64,000 nucleotides of DNA, from positions 13,591,703 through 13,655,702 of the forward strand of contig NC_064037.1 of assembly GCF_932526225.1 (NCBI RefSeq), written 5' to 3'. Both the position numbers and the translations under genes were made by a program. This document shows positions 1 through 11,465 of the stretch, one piece after another (position 1 is the first letter of the stretch; every line of letters begins with the position of its first letter). The notes under the pieces are model-generated. The model saw nothing but the letters and a program-made list of their open reading frames with translations. It made no database searches and was not told where the DNA came from. This DNA is from Nematostella vectensis. Its lineage: Eukaryota > Cnidaria > Anthozoa > Actiniaria > Edwardsiidae.

Positions 1-2086
1 TTCGCGATTTCATTACTGTATATATTACCATAGTCTAAATTTCTTCCAAGTAATTGTGCAAAATCATCTCAAGCTGGATACATCGCGACACTTGTCCGGC
101 TACCCATACCGTAAATGACCTAATAAACGCCCCCTATCCCCGTAAGGTTACACGTTTGCAATGAACCCCCCTCTCTAATAAACGCCCTCCCCCCTCTATT
201 AAACGCCCCTCTCCCCTCACCCGCTCCCTTCCCTGCCAGCTTAAAAACAAACGACATAGGAATTCCGGAAATATAAATGGTAATTCAATTGCCATCTTGC
301 TTAATCAACACTGGTAAGCGAGTAGTGTCTTGTTCAATGTCAAGTTCAAACTGAGGGTACCGCTCTCTAACGTTCCTGATCTCATTGCTTAGAAAGTCTG
401 CAATTTCTTTTGTTTTGTCCTCGCAGTGTAGTGTATCCAGGAATAAATCATTGCATTCGTGGCACAGTAAACGCTTGCTACGCAGGCTATAATTTAAAAC
501 GATCCTGGCTGAGACTAGAACCCCACTGCACTTGGGCAGGGCCGTATCCAGCATATGCAAATGATGCACTCGCCTTGGTAAAATTTTGATGTTTAGTGTT
601 TCACAATTAAAAAGTATGAGATAAAACACCTGCTTTTGTTGGATTTATCATCCAGTGGCTAACTTTGCTCCGGTAAAATTTTGTTTCTGGTTACAGGCCT
701 GTTGGATTTGTTATATTTTCATAGTTTGTAAAGAACGCCCCTTTCTAATAAACGCCTATCTAATGAACGCCCCCCCCCCCTCCCCTGATAAATCAAAATT
801 TAATAAACGCCCCGGGCGTTTACTTTTTGTTATTTTCGTACTTCCTTTAGATAATTTTTGTTTTCTTCGTAAAATAACTTTATCCCTCATTGAAAGTCAT
901 TTAAATTTTATGGAACATTTTAAATGAAATCTAGAGCATTGAGTTGTCTTTCTAGTGCTGTTAATGATATGTATATGCTATAATTTCTTGATATTCTATA
1001 GCCCTCTCATTTACTTCAAAATAAAAATGTTTAAACAATATGATAGCATAAATAGATATTGTTGTTTACTTTGTACTTACATAAATGAAATAATAAATTA
1101 AATCTAAATTATATTGTTAATAAAATATGGCTAACTTTTTGGGTGTTAAAATAAATTTACCACTAAGTGATAGCACATTGAGGGCAGTGAACCAAAAAAA
1201 TCTTTAAGAAATATTTAACAATTTTTAAACACATTCTCATTTTTCCTGAATTTTATTTCGGTGCTATCTCTGCTGCGGGGATAGTATTTGTAAGACTTTT
1301 ACACTGCAAAAGATAGGACAATTAGCCCCATCTACTTAAATGGCAGAATGGAGCACACCTCGGTGTTGTGATATGGCATTTACAATAAAAAACAAGATTA
1401 TACATATATTTTTTATTATATTCAAAGGTTGTGGGCAGTAAAATCTTTGCCATACATGTCACAACACAGGGCCCAAACAAATTGCAGATCTCAGGTATCC
1501 CAGTCAACCCTGCGCGCAGGGTCTAGTTAAGACATAACATACCATATTTGGAAATCCGCTTCAATCATTTTTTTTTTTTTGCTTTTCATATTAATCAATG
1601 GCAGTCGTTTTTCTAAATAATCTAAAAAAAGCCTGGGGCGAGCTCGCGGGAGACCTGTGATGTTCTAAAAAGCTGGGCCTGGGTCTACCTTATTACACTT
1701 AGTTATCGCGATGTCAAAATTTCGCGATGGCGATATTTCGCGACTTTTTATTTTCGCTATTTTCCTATTTTCTTAAAAAAAAAAACAGATTGATTTATTT
1801 CAAAGATTTTGGAATAATAATATCAAGCAAAACAAGTGGAATTAAAATGTGCTGTAATCATCAAAACTGAAACAATATATAACAAAAAGATGCGAGGGCT
1901 AAATTTAGTTTAATAAAAGTCTATATATACAAGTCCAAATCAACCCCTTACCGTACTATATGTACATTTAGACACACAAGGTGTTTCCACAAAGCTTATT
2001 AAACTGCCAATATTCCCCCAAAGGCTTCTTGTGTACTCACTTAATTTTCGCGCATCCTAATTTTCCCGGCACTTAATTTTCGCGTC
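1..2086. other. Intergenic DNA with scattered C-rich short repeats
   Basis: No convincing gene. Copies of a short motif (AATAAACGCCC and variants) recur around 120-220 and 735-815. Around 1700-2100 the motif TTTTCGCG recurs. The longest open frame is on the minus strand at 285-629 (114 codons, with C, H and charged residues). I do not recognise it; it has no clear splice context and could be an exon or a decayed transposon fragment. Confidence 0.6.
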
Positions 2087-2170
2087 ACTACATTTTCGTG
2101 GACTTTAGAAGCACACTAGCATACACACATTGGCACCAGTCGGGCCAAGACCTTGCCATGCCATGGCTAT

Positions 2171-2219
2171 GCCATGCTGACGAGTCCTAATAAGGACGAA
2201 ACAGCTGTCCATGGTTGCC
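2171..2219 (+). ncRNA. Type I hammerhead ribozyme, copy 1
   Basis: Core CTGACGA at 2177-2183. Stem II is GTCC (2184-2187) paired with GGAC (2194-2197) around a TAATAA loop. GAAA lies at 2198-2201. Stem III is very short (ACA/TGT with a 2-nt loop), followed by GTC at 2207-2209, with predicted cleavage after C2209. Stem I is CCATG (2172-2176) paired with CATGG (2210-2214), extended by GGC/GCC across a small internal loop. All invariant core positions are present. A very short stem III is common in retroelement hammerheads, which often work best as dimers. Here the palindrome ACAGCTGT could pair between two ribozymes. Confidence 0.88.
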
Positions 2220-2523
2220 GAACTGCACGGGTAATAGACTGTGCTAGCGTCCCGTCTTGGCCCGACTGGTGCCAATGTGTGTATGCTAGTGTGCTTCTAA
2301 AGTCCACATTTATGTATACATACTGGCAAGGATAGTTTGGCTATCCGACGGAGTTTTAGACTAGCAAAGGTCGCATGCGTGATCCGCACAATTGGCATCA
2401 CGCTAGCCCGGTCGCAGCTCTAGATCCCACATGGATCTAAGCTGTGGTTTAAAGCACTTCGTTCGAGTCGAAGTCGCCCTGCAGTTTTTTGCCGATGAAG
2501 TTTAACTGAGGCAAACCGGCTAT

Positions 2524-2572
2524 GCCATGCTGACGAGTCCTAATAAGGACGAAACAGCTGTCCATGGTTGCC
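2524..2572 (+). ncRNA. Type I hammerhead ribozyme, copy 2
   Basis: Same core, stems and cleavage triplet as copy 1: CTGACGA 2530-2536, GAAA 2551-2554, GTC 2560-2562. Predicted cleavage after 2562 releases, with the cut at 2209, a 353-nt RNA monomer. Differences from copy 1 lie only downstream of the ribozyme, at two bases near 2634 and 2650. Confidence 0.88.
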
Positions 2573-2740
2573 GAACTGCACGGGTAATAGACTGTGCTAG
2601 CGTCCCGTCTTGGCCCGACTGGTGCCAATGTGTTTATGCTAGTGTGCTTTTAAAGACTACATTTTCGCGAATCTTTTTAAATCGCAAAATTCGCGCCAAA
2701 ATTGTTAGTTCAAAATAAGGTATTTCAAAATGCAAACTCG

Positions 2741-2944
2741 CAGTAAACACCAATTCCGGCAGGTTTACGTGGAAATTTTCGATGATGGAAGCGGACTTCC
2801 AAATATGGTATGTAATGTCCTAATGTGGAATGACCGAGAAAAAAACAAGATTGGTAAGTTATTTGATATCTTTGTCGCCCTTGAACTGTGTACAGTGTAC
2901 GTCGAAAATTTCCACGTAACCTTGTAGGGATTCGTGTTTACTAG
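2741..2944. repeat. Small inverted-repeat element (MITE-like)
   Basis: Imperfect ~42-bp arms at 2741-2782 and 2902-2944 share TACGTGGAAATTTTCGA and AGTAAACAC in opposite orientation, separated by ~120 bp. No target duplication was identified. Confidence 0.5.
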
Positions 2945-4357
2945 GATTTTGCAGACCGCCATTATAGACCTAGCGTTTTTAGAACGTCTGAACGTCACAG
3001 GTTTCCCGCCCCAGGCTCATTTGGACCATCAAAAACGACTGACTGCGAAAAGTTGAGGCTCACCTCTTGAAGGTATCATTTTAATTACCTCTGTGAAGTA
3101 TCGTAAAAATTCGGCAACCTTTGCTTCACAAAGGGGATTCTACAAAACCCACAGCCCAAAACCACAAAAGTGTGAGGTTGGGCTGCCTGTGGTTCAGCTT
3201 GGTTCTTTTGGCCAAACCGCGCGCGCTCAGGCCAACCCAGCAAGTCTAGTGATTCATCTGCTCATTTTCCTTTAAGGTAATTCCCTTGAATTGCACTGCG
3301 CACCCCTTCTGCGCATAGTTGCGCGCGCTGTTTGTTCGAATTTTCCGGTATTAAGTGCGCGCGCGCGCCACAGTTGTACAAGAAAACACAGCAAAAGGCG
3401 CACGTTTTTTACTTAAAATCGCTATGACAGAAGTCGGTTACCCCCATTTTTTATTTGCTCAAATAGTTGCTCAAATATATACGGAAAAATGATATACTGA
3501 AACAAGTTGGGTTGTAGAAGTTTTGTTATTTCTCTTAAAAGCCGTAAAAATACTTCAAAATGGCGTTTTATATCGTATGAATAGTGGCGAAAACAATGTC
3601 TTTTAGTGCGATCTCTTAAAATGTGATTTGTTTTGAACATTAGCTACCACGGGTTATTGTTTAGGAGATCGGATTTTGGCAGCTCGACAAACAGAACTTA
3701 ATTTTCTAAAGACTATAGGCACTCGTTTTGAAAACTAAGAGTTGGGATCGTGACGTCACACGATCGTAGCCTATAAAAGGCAAATCATTCAGCGCCCCCT
3801 GGAGTTGGGCACAGCAATTTCTGTGTTTATTTTGGCTTGAATTTTAACTTTAATTAACCGTTTTTAATTTCTCTTAGCTAAACTTCGATAATCAATCTAA
3901 AAGCTAAAATTCTTAAATGTCTTGCGCTAACTCATGATGAAGTGGCAAGGCGAAACGCAAGTTTTGATGCCAGCTGGCTGTTTTGAGCTCTTGCACGCGC
4001 CCGTTTACGACACGTTCATTAGTATGCGGCACTGCTCATGAACCCAGTTAAGAACAGGCCAACCCATTCATAACTAGGATCTTTTATTTTCTAGTCTCCT
4101 TGCCAGTCCAACCCTTGTCTTCATGGAAGCCGTTGCCAAGCAACGTACACTGATGACACGTATACATGCGCTTGTTTACAAGGATATACTGGAAGGCACT
4201 GCGAGACGGGTAATATTCGATGAAAAAAACGTTCGAAAGCTGATAAATAGTAGGCAATTAGCAAAAGAAAACATGAGAGTTTTTTTCTTGTTGATACCGC
4301 CTTTTGTTATTGACTACATTTCGTGGAGAAGTCACCTACAGCTGTTTTTTTTTCTAG
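2945..4357. other. Intergenic or intronic region with a promoter-like CRE/TATA pair
   Basis: No conserved coding exon was recognised. A CpG-rich alternating GC patch lies at 3320-3370. TGACGTCA at 3751-3758 (a perfect CRE) is followed 13 bp later by TATAAAAG at 3772-3779, an arrangement resembling a core promoter. The sequence downstream could be the 5' end of the EGF gene, but no signal-peptide exon was found between it and 4358. Confidence 0.4.
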
Positions 4358-7300
4358 ACATAAATGAATGCCAAAGCAATCCCTGCCTAAATGGAGCCAA
4401 GTGCAATGATCACGTGAATGGATACACGTGCAAGTGTGCGCCGGGATATACTGGCATCGTATGCCAACAAGGTAAACACATTTTGTTATGACACGTACTC
4501 ATGCTGTCCTTGTTTACTGGAATATGGAAAGCACGGTGGGACGTGTAAGAAAAGAGCATTATGCCCTCTTTTGTGTAAGTTAATACTTTGTTACATCGGA
4601 CGCATTAGCCCGTCGTATGCGGATAGCTCAGAATTCATTTAAAGTTCGTATTCTTTATCTCAACGGCGATAGAAGCATGTGAGTTCGTTTGCGACAAATC
4701 CGAAATGTGCGTCTGAACGTGTTTGCGCTTATTGTCTCAACTCCTCTACTGTCTCAACCTCTTCTACTGTCTCAATCTCCTTAACTTCTCAACCTCCTCT
4801 TCTGTCTGGCATCGTATGCCAACAAGGTAAACACATTTGTTATGACACAATCTCCTTAACTCTCTCAACCTCCTCTACTGTCTCAATCTCCTCTACTGTC
4901 TCAATCTCCTTTACTGTCTCAACCTCAACCTCTCAACCTCTGTCTCAATCTCCTCCTTGTCTCAATCTCCTCTACTATATCCTCTACTGTCTCAATCTCC
5001 TCTACTGTCTCAATATCCTTTACTGTCTCAATCTCCTTTACTGTCTCAATCTCCTTACTGTCTCAATCTGCTCTTTGTCTCAATCTCCTTTACTGTCTTA
5101 ATCTCCTCTTTGTCGCAATCTCCTCTAATGTCTCAATCTCCTCTACTATCTCCTCTACTGTCTCAATCTCCTCTACTGTCTCAATCTCCTTTACTGTCTC
5201 AATCTCCTTTACTGTCTCAATCTCCTCTACCGTCTCAATCCCCTCTACTGTCTCAATCCCCTCTACTGCTGTGCTCTGTTTCTCGATGTTCTTATCTGCA
5301 CCAGTGTTATTGACCTTTTCTGCCTTATCTACTAGTGAAATAACCTCTCACTCTTTTTTAGCCGGAAAATGTGAAGGCTTCTGAAACTTTTTTATTGACT
5401 ACATCCTGCCCTTTTTTTTCTAGACATAAATGAATGCCAAAGTAATCCTTGCCTAAATGGAGCCACGTGCAATGATCACGTGAATGGATACACGTGCAAG
5501 TGTGCGCCGGGATATACTGGCATCGTATGCCAACAAGGTAAATGCATTTTGTTATGACACGTACTCATGCTGTCCTTGTTTACTGGAATATACGGAAAGC
5601 ACGGTGGGACGTGTAAGTTAGTTAGTATTTTGTTACCTTGGACGCATTGGCCCGTCGTATCTGGGCATCTCAGAATACATATGAACTGCGTAAATATATA
5701 TTTTAAAAAGAGTTTTAGGGCATATATTAAGCCTTTTCCAACACGATAGCAAGAGAATATGTGTCGTTTTCGAAGCCTTACGCCCTCAATCGACCAAATC
5801 CATTTAAGAAGACCAATCAGGCCCCTAATTTACGCTCCCGCAAAGTTCTATTACAATGTTGTCTTCCTTTTGGTACAGACTGTTTGATTTTTGAGGGAGT
5901 GGGGGGGAGCTGGTTGAAAGAAATAATCGAGCAAGGTTCAGGCCCATAAAAAATGATACAAGCAAAGCCTACTAGAACAATTCCAATAAGCCATTCTTCT
6001 ACAATTTCCTCTACTATCCTCCACAATCTCCTCTACTGTCTCAATCTTCTCCCTTATCTCAATCTCTTCTACTGTCTCAATTTTCTCTACTGTCTCCATC
6101 TCTTCTACTGTCTCAATCTCCTCTACTGTCACAATGTCCTTTACTGTCTCAATCTCCTCTACTGTCTCAATCTCCTCTACTGTTTCAATCTCCTTTACTG
6201 TCTCAATCTCCTTTACTGTCTCAATCTCCTCTACTGTCTCAATCCCCTCTACTGTCTCAATCCCCTCTACTGCTGTGCTCTGTTTCTCGATGTTCTTATC
6301 CCCACCAGTGTTATTGACCTTTTCTGCCTTATCTACTAGTGATATAACCTCTTACTCTTTTTTAGCCGGAAAATGTGAAGGCTTCTGAAACTTTTTTATT
6401 GACTACATCCTGCCCTTTTTTTTCTAGACATAAATGAATGCCAAAGTAATCCTTGCCTAAATGGAGCCACGTGCAATGATCACGTGAATGGATACACGTG
6501 CAAGTGTGCGCCGGGATATACTGGCATCGTATGCCAACAAGGTAAACACATTTTGTTATGACACGTACTCATGCTGTCCTTGTTTACTGGAATATGGAAA
6601 GCACGGTGGTACGTGTAAGCAAAGAGCATTATGCCCTCTTTTGTGTAAGTTAATACTTTGTTACATCGGACGCATTAGCCCGTCGTATGCGGATAGCTCA
6701 GAATTCATTTAAAATTCGTATTCTTTATCTCAACGGCGATAGACGCATGTGGGTTCGTTTGCGACAAATCCGAAATGTGCGTCTGAACGTGTTTGCGCTT
6801 ATTGTCTCAACTCCTCTACTGTCTCAATCTCTTCTACTGTCTCAATCTCCTTAACTTCTCAACCTCCTCTTCTGTCTGGCATCGTATGCCAACAAGGTAA
6901 ACACATTTGTTATGACACAATCTCCTTAACTCTCTCAACCTCCTCTACTGTCTCAATCTCCTCTACTGTCTCAATCTCCTTTACTGTCTCAACCTCAACC
7001 TCTCAACCTCTGTCTCAATCTCCTCTTTGTCTCAATCTCCTCTACTATATCCTCTACTGTCTCAATCTCCTCTACTGTCTCAATATCCTTTACTGTCTCA
7101 ATATCCTTTACTGTCTCAATCTCCTTTACTGTCTCAATCTCCTTACTGTCTCAATCTGCTCTTTGTCTCAATCTCCTTTACTGTCTTAATCTCCTCTTTG
7201 TCGCAATCTCCTCTACTATCTCCTCTACTGTCTCAATCTCCTCTACTGTTTCAATCTCCTTTACTGTCTCAATCTCCTTTACTGTCTCAATCTCCTCTAC

Positions 7301-9540
7301 TGTCTCAATCCCCTCTACTGTCTCAATCCCCTCTACTGCTGTGCTCTGTTTCTCGATGTTCTTATCCCCACCAGTGTTATTGACCTTTTCTGCCTTATCT
7401 ACTAGTGAAATAACCTCTCACTCTTTTTTAGCCGGAAAATGTGAAGGCTTCTGAAACTTTTTTATTGACTACATCCTGCCCTTTTTTTTCTAGACATAAA
7501 TGAATGCCAAAGTAATCCTTGCCTAAATGGAGCCACGTGCAATGATCACGTGAATGGATACACGTGCAAGTGTGCGCCGGGATATACTGGCATCGTATGC
7601 CAACAAGGTAAATGCATTTTGTTATGACACGTACTCATGCTGTCCTTGTTTACTGGAATATACGGAAAGCACGGTGGGACGTGTAAGTTAGTTAGTATTT
7701 TGTTACCTTGGACGCATTGGCCCGTCGTATCTGGGCATCTCAGAATACATATGAACTGCGTAAATATATATTTTAAAAAGAGTTTTAGGGCATATATTAA
7801 GCCTTTTCCAACACGATAGCAAGAGAATATGTGTCGTTTTCGAAGCCTTACGCCCTCAATCGACCAAATCCATTTAAGAAGACCAATCAGGCCCCTAATT
7901 TACGCTCCCGCAAAGTTCTATTAGAATGTTGTCTTCCTTTTGGTACAGACTGTTTGATTTTTGAGGGAGTGGGGGGGAGCTGGTTGAATGAAATAATCGA
8001 GCAAGGTTCAGGCCCATAAAAAATGATACAAGCAAAGCCTACTAGAACAATTCCAATAAGCCATTCTTCTACAATTTCCTCTACTATCCTCCACAATCTC
8101 CTCTACTGTCTCAATCTTCTCCCTTATCTCAATCTCTTCTACTGTCTCAATTTTCTCTACTGTCTCCATCTCTTCTACTGTCTCAATCTCCTCTACTGTC
8201 ACAATGTCCTTTACTGTCTCAATCTCCTCTACTGTCTCATTCTCCTCTATGTCAAGAATTCACGCACAAGATGGCGGACAAAAAAAACACGCTTTATTGG
8301 GCCAAACCTTATGCCAATTGCGGGCGCGCATGTTTGAAAAAATATCAAAAAAAAAAATTGAGCTGCAAAACGTTTATTACTATTGCTAGAGGAGATCTTG
8401 TGCTTTAAGTTTGTTCCCAGGCCCTTGGAGTGCAGTATCGATCCATCATTCCAGACGCCCGAATGACCGCATCAAGCTACTGGGATTTTGCGCATGCACC
8501 TTGGAATGGACGCCTTTATAACGTGTACGTCAGCGACTCAGTGAATCGGGGAATGTGGACGGCAGGACATACCTCGGTCGGGCAATATCTCCAGGTCGAT
8601 ATTGGGCGATTAGCTGGCGTAACAAAGGTAGCAACTCAAGGTCGACCATGGCAAGATACTCAGTTTGTGACGAGCTACAAGATAGGCTACAGCACTGATC
8701 TTATCAACTGGGCTATCTACCGAGAAGGAGGAATCGAAAAGGTCATTAGATAGATACGCATGTGAAACGTGATGACCACCGCTAGATAATGGGGGTCCTG
8801 TGGTATTTGCACGCATGGTCTTGTTAGGTGGGAGTTTGTTCACATCATCTGAACATTTCAAGCCCTTCTCGCCTGGAAGTTAAGTTTCAAGCCTTATCGT
8901 TAAAGAAAAAAGTTTCAAAACGATTTAAAAGCTTTCGCCCTTCTATTATCAGATATTAAACGCCCCTGCCCTTGTGAATAGAAAAGCAAAGGCTGGTGAG
9001 GAAGATTGAGCTGATAAAGCCGTCCTCCAAAATCAGAAACATTTTTGCGCGATTCACAGCACTACAAGGCAAGAGCCCGATGTAGCTTTAGCCGCGTTAA
9101 TTGTGTAGTTCCAGAAAATACCCATACCTACCCATAAAGGGGATTGGAAATTCCGGGGGGTGGGGGTGGGGGTGGAGGGTTTAAACGGCCAGCGGGCTGG
9201 AAATTCCAGAGGGGTGGAGCTCATACCTCCGACACCTCCATGGGGGGTATGGATATTTTCTGGAACTACACATTGAAATTAAAGATATATTTGAATGTCA
9301 ATGCTTATTCGCAGGTTTTCGATCTTAACTTTTATTTCATACAATTTTTATCCTGCTAGGTTTCAGGTCTAGCTATAATTTGTCATTTTTATTTCACAGG
9401 TTTTTCCAGGCAACACAGACGCAAGTAGCACGGTCTTTAACTATTTTACTGCACCATTTCCAGCTCGTGGTGTCCGGTTCATCGCTCAATCCTGGTATCG
9501 TTATATTTCAATGCGTGTGGAAATCTATGGATGTGGCTGA
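4358..9540 (+). CDS. EGF-repeat plus discoidin (F5/8 type C) protein, 5' end not found
   Basis: Exons seen: EGF exons 4358-4471, 5424-5537, 6428-6541 and 7494-7607 (each 114 nt, phase 1-1), then discoidin exons 8410-8741 and 9400-9540 (stop TGA 9538-9540). Each EGF exon follows a pyrimidine tract plus TAG and ends CAACAAG|GTAAA. The EGF module starts (G)AC-ATA-AAT-GAA-TGC, i.e. DINEC, and has six cysteines, the calcium-binding EGF pattern. The phase-1 ends join the discoidin exon at 8410 to give VCSQALGVQ, the usual start of an F5/8C domain; the second exon ends RVEIYGCG and stop. The discoidin domain is ~154 residues, a normal length. Probably secreted or cell-surface adhesion. No signal-peptide exon was found upstream. 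The 8741 donor (GTCATT) is weak. EGF copy 1 has Lys where copies 2-4 have Thr. Confidence 0.8.
4730..5275. repeat. 18-bp CT-rich minisatellite in the EGF intron (array 1)
   Basis: Repeats of TCTCCTCTACTGTCTCAA and variants fill the intron after EGF exon 1. Equivalent arrays occur at ~6000-6275, ~6810-7345 and ~8070-8250. Because the unit is a multiple of three, long spurious open frames appear on both strands. A copy of the EGF exon end plus donor (CTGGCATCGTATGCCAACAAG|GTAAACACA) is embedded at ~4807-4838 and again at ~6877-6908. Confidence 0.9.
5365..5384 (+). other. Possible alternative terminal mini-exon of the EGF gene (three copies)
   Basis: A pyrimidine tract plus TTTTTTAG precedes CCGGAAAATGTGAAGGCTTC and then TGA. 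Joined in phase 1 to an EGF exon it would add AGKCEGF and stop. The same sequence recurs near 6366 and 7431, each ~40-60 bp before the next EGF acceptor. It could be a truncating exon or simply part of the duplicated intron. Confidence 0.3.
9102..9272. mobile_element. MITE family 1, copy A (in discoidin intron)
   Basis: Terminal inverted repeats of ~26 bp begin TGTGTAGTTCCAGA and end in TCTGGAACTACACA, with an internal GGGTGG-rich core and the motif GGAAATTCC. The same termini bound 39854-40089. The 171-bp length and lack of coding capacity indicate a non-autonomous DNA element. The target duplication is not clear. Confidence 0.75.
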
Positions 9541-9688
9541 AAAGATTATGCGAAGAAACACTCTAGACACTTAACAGAGATTTCACCCTCCACCAAAAAA
9601 TACATGCGGCAGCATGTAACAAATTAACAAAAACCTTTTAACAAATACGCCAGCTTCCAATGGACTAAAAGTATTTTTTTGATGAAGC

Positions 9689-9883
9689 CAAGGGTGGTAG
9701 GAACAGTGATTGTCAGGCTAAATTCTGATATTGAACAACTTAAAACTCTTGAATTTGGTTGAAATGTACCTTGTTTGCGACGCGCTCGGGTTCTTTAATC
9801 AAACACAGGGAGCGCGTCTCAACAAGGCATATTTCAGCCAAATTAGAGGGAAATTCTTACAAACACTGTTCCTACCGCCCTTG
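9689..9883. mobile_element. 195-bp palindromic element (MITE-like)
   Basis: Arms start CAAGGG(T/C)GGTAGGAACAGTG at 9689-9708 and are mirrored at 9864-9883. The inverted similarity continues inward (GTTTGATTAAAGAACCCGAG region), so almost the whole element can fold back. No coding capacity. Confidence 0.65.
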
Positions 9884-10290
9884 TAAAGCTTGCTAGCCGG
9901 TTCTTATTGTATTCGGGATTAATGGTATAACTAGAAAAACTACAGGCAAGCTGTAGAAAAACTGGATGGTCTGCGTAGGCGTGGTGTAGACAAGGTATAA
10001 ATCAACACAAGGTTAAATGTTAAACGCCTCTGTGAAACGACGGATTAGTTGGGCTGACGTTTCGAGCGTTAGCCCTTCGTCGGAGCTCCTTGCATTCGGG
10101 ATTAGTCGGAAATGTTTGCGAATATTAAATCCCACTTGCCCCAGTCCACCTCGACCTTCGCGCGCACCACAGGGTTCCCGAAAATAAACATATTTGAATG
10201 TCTTCCGAATAAGTGCTGGTTAGCAGGCTATTATGGACGTTTGTTTTGTTAGCTACGAGATATAGCTTGTTATCACACAGTTAGCGTTGA

Positions 10291-10353
10291 TTCTACTTCG
10301 CCATTGCGAAGTCACGTGTGAGATAGCGCGCGCGAAAGAAAACAGGCAGGCAG
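10291..10353. repeat. Left inverted terminal repeat of the DIRS element
   Basis: Shares TCACGTGTGAGATAGCGCGC and GGCAGGCAG with the reverse complement of the right end. Its outer 20-30 bp are also complementary to 14944-14990. Confidence 0.75.
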
Positions 10354-10418
10354 TTTTTGCGTTCGGATTCGAGCAGGCCGGTCAACGACTCGTTGACCAC
10401 ATCCGAAAAGCATAAACA

Positions 10419-11465
10419 ATGGCGAAAGACGAGGAATTCAACGACGAAATACTACAAGCAGACCCAGAGCGAGATAAAAATAGGCTTCTTCGCCAGTTAT
10501 TGACAACTATGAACGCCAATATGTGCGAAATGAGCGGATCACTCAGAGCTCTCAAACGTGGCGCAAATGGCGACCATGAGGCAGACCCTGCCATAAAAGC
10601 CGCAAAGACGGCAAATACTGCTTCGAATGCGAAGTCAGAGGGGATTTCTGACACTGCTAAAGATCTCCTAGACTTCAACAAAAATGAGAGCAAGGCTGCA
10701 GAGCCGGAAGAACAGCATTCCATTCACGAATCGCTGTTAGATGACCTTGCTAAACCGATCGACACGAAGGAGCGAACGGCAGAGCCGGTGAATCAAAAAT
10801 TGGCTGACGGGGCCAACAAAAGCTGGCTTAAGAAGCTAAGCGAAGAACATTCAAGGGACACAGCAGACAAATACCTGCGTCCTAATATGTAGCCATGTTG
10901 TGGTCCCCAAAGTAAACGAAGAAATCTGGGGAAAATTAACACGACAAGTGAAACAAAGGATGTCAAATTTTCCCGCCTTCAAAACAACATAACCCAGGCT
11001 GGCCATATGGCAGTGAAAACTGCGGACTCTTTGCTTAAATTGTCAGCCAAAGCTGACAAAGAGTTTCTCGCAGAGTTGGGAAACCTTTTAACTCTTTCGA
11101 CGGATGCTCTGACAATTTTAGGGCATGCCAGTTTTTAGCTATCTTAGCTAGATGACATAAAGCCTCACCTTAACAAGGAATATGGCGACCTGTGTGCCGC
11201 AAGTGTACCGGTGACAGAGTGGTTGTTTGGGGATGATTTACAAACCAAACTAACTCACATTCAAGCTGCTAACAAAACTGGAAATACTGCCAGTGTTTCT
11301 ACATTCAACAGACCCAACAGCAGGTCTAACAACAGACCTAATAACAGGAATTTGTTCAGCCCGAGCACCGCCGGCTCAGGGTCGGCAGAACTGGCAGAAC
11401 AACAAAGGCAAGTCGCCATTCATCCCTCGCGCGAACAGCGCACGGATCAACAACAAAGGAAGTAG
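10419..11465 (+). pseudogene. DIRS gag-like ORF1, frameshifted
   Basis: The first part (10419-10892, 157 codons) is acidic and lysine-rich with a short N-terminal heptad-like region (RDKNRLLRQLLTTMN). After a stop at 10890 the similarity to DIRS gag proteins continues in other frames (a VNEEIWGKL-like segment near 10915, AVKTADSLLKLSAKADKEFL near 11012-11070) and then an Asn/Arg-rich tail (RPNSRSNNRPNNR, ~11310-11350). At least two frame changes are needed, so it is not functional. Gag-type proteins of this group are thought to package the RNA; that role here is inferred from position and composition. Confidence 0.6.

Larger units (their letters stand above)
2087..2667 (+). mobile_element. 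Hammerhead-ribozyme retroelement (retrozyme / Penelope-LTR-like)
   Basis: The body (2099-2655) is flanked by a 12-bp direct repeat, ACTACATTTTCG, at 2087-2098 and 2656-2667, which looks like a target-site duplication. Inside are two copies of a ~135-bp segment, each with a hammerhead ribozyme, 353 bp apart. The 5' end is a perfect 54-bp inverted copy (2098-2151) of 2254-2307. Known context: retrozymes and the pseudo-LTRs of Penelope-like elements carry tandem hammerheads and make short target duplications, and Penelope copies often have inverted 5' pieces. No protein is encoded, so the element would be non-autonomous. A B-box-like string (CGTTCGAGTCG, near 2460) could hint at Pol III transcription, but this is weak. 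Confidence 0.8.
4358..8250 (+). repeat. Two-level tandem duplication of EGF exon units
   Basis: Half-unit A (4358-5423, 1066 bp) and half-unit B (5424-6427, 1004 bp) each hold one EGF exon plus its intron. The A+B pair is repeated as 6428-7493 and 7494-~8250 with period 2070 bp. A and B introns differ just after the donor, whereas A/A' and B/B' are nearly identical. An older ~1-kb duplication was therefore followed by a recent 2070-bp one. The last B copy breaks off near 8250. Confidence 0.9.

Noticed and set aside
3930-3965. TGATGAAGTGGCAAGGCGAAACGC as a ribozyme
   Set aside because: The essential C before TGATGA is replaced by A and no convincing stems I or III form.
10045-10085. Second hammerhead-like motif on the minus strand (GACGAAGGGCTAACGCTCGAAACGTC)
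   Set aside because: It has GAAAC and a possible stem II, but the core reads CCGACGA instead of CUGANGA and stem I does not pair. At most a degenerate relative.
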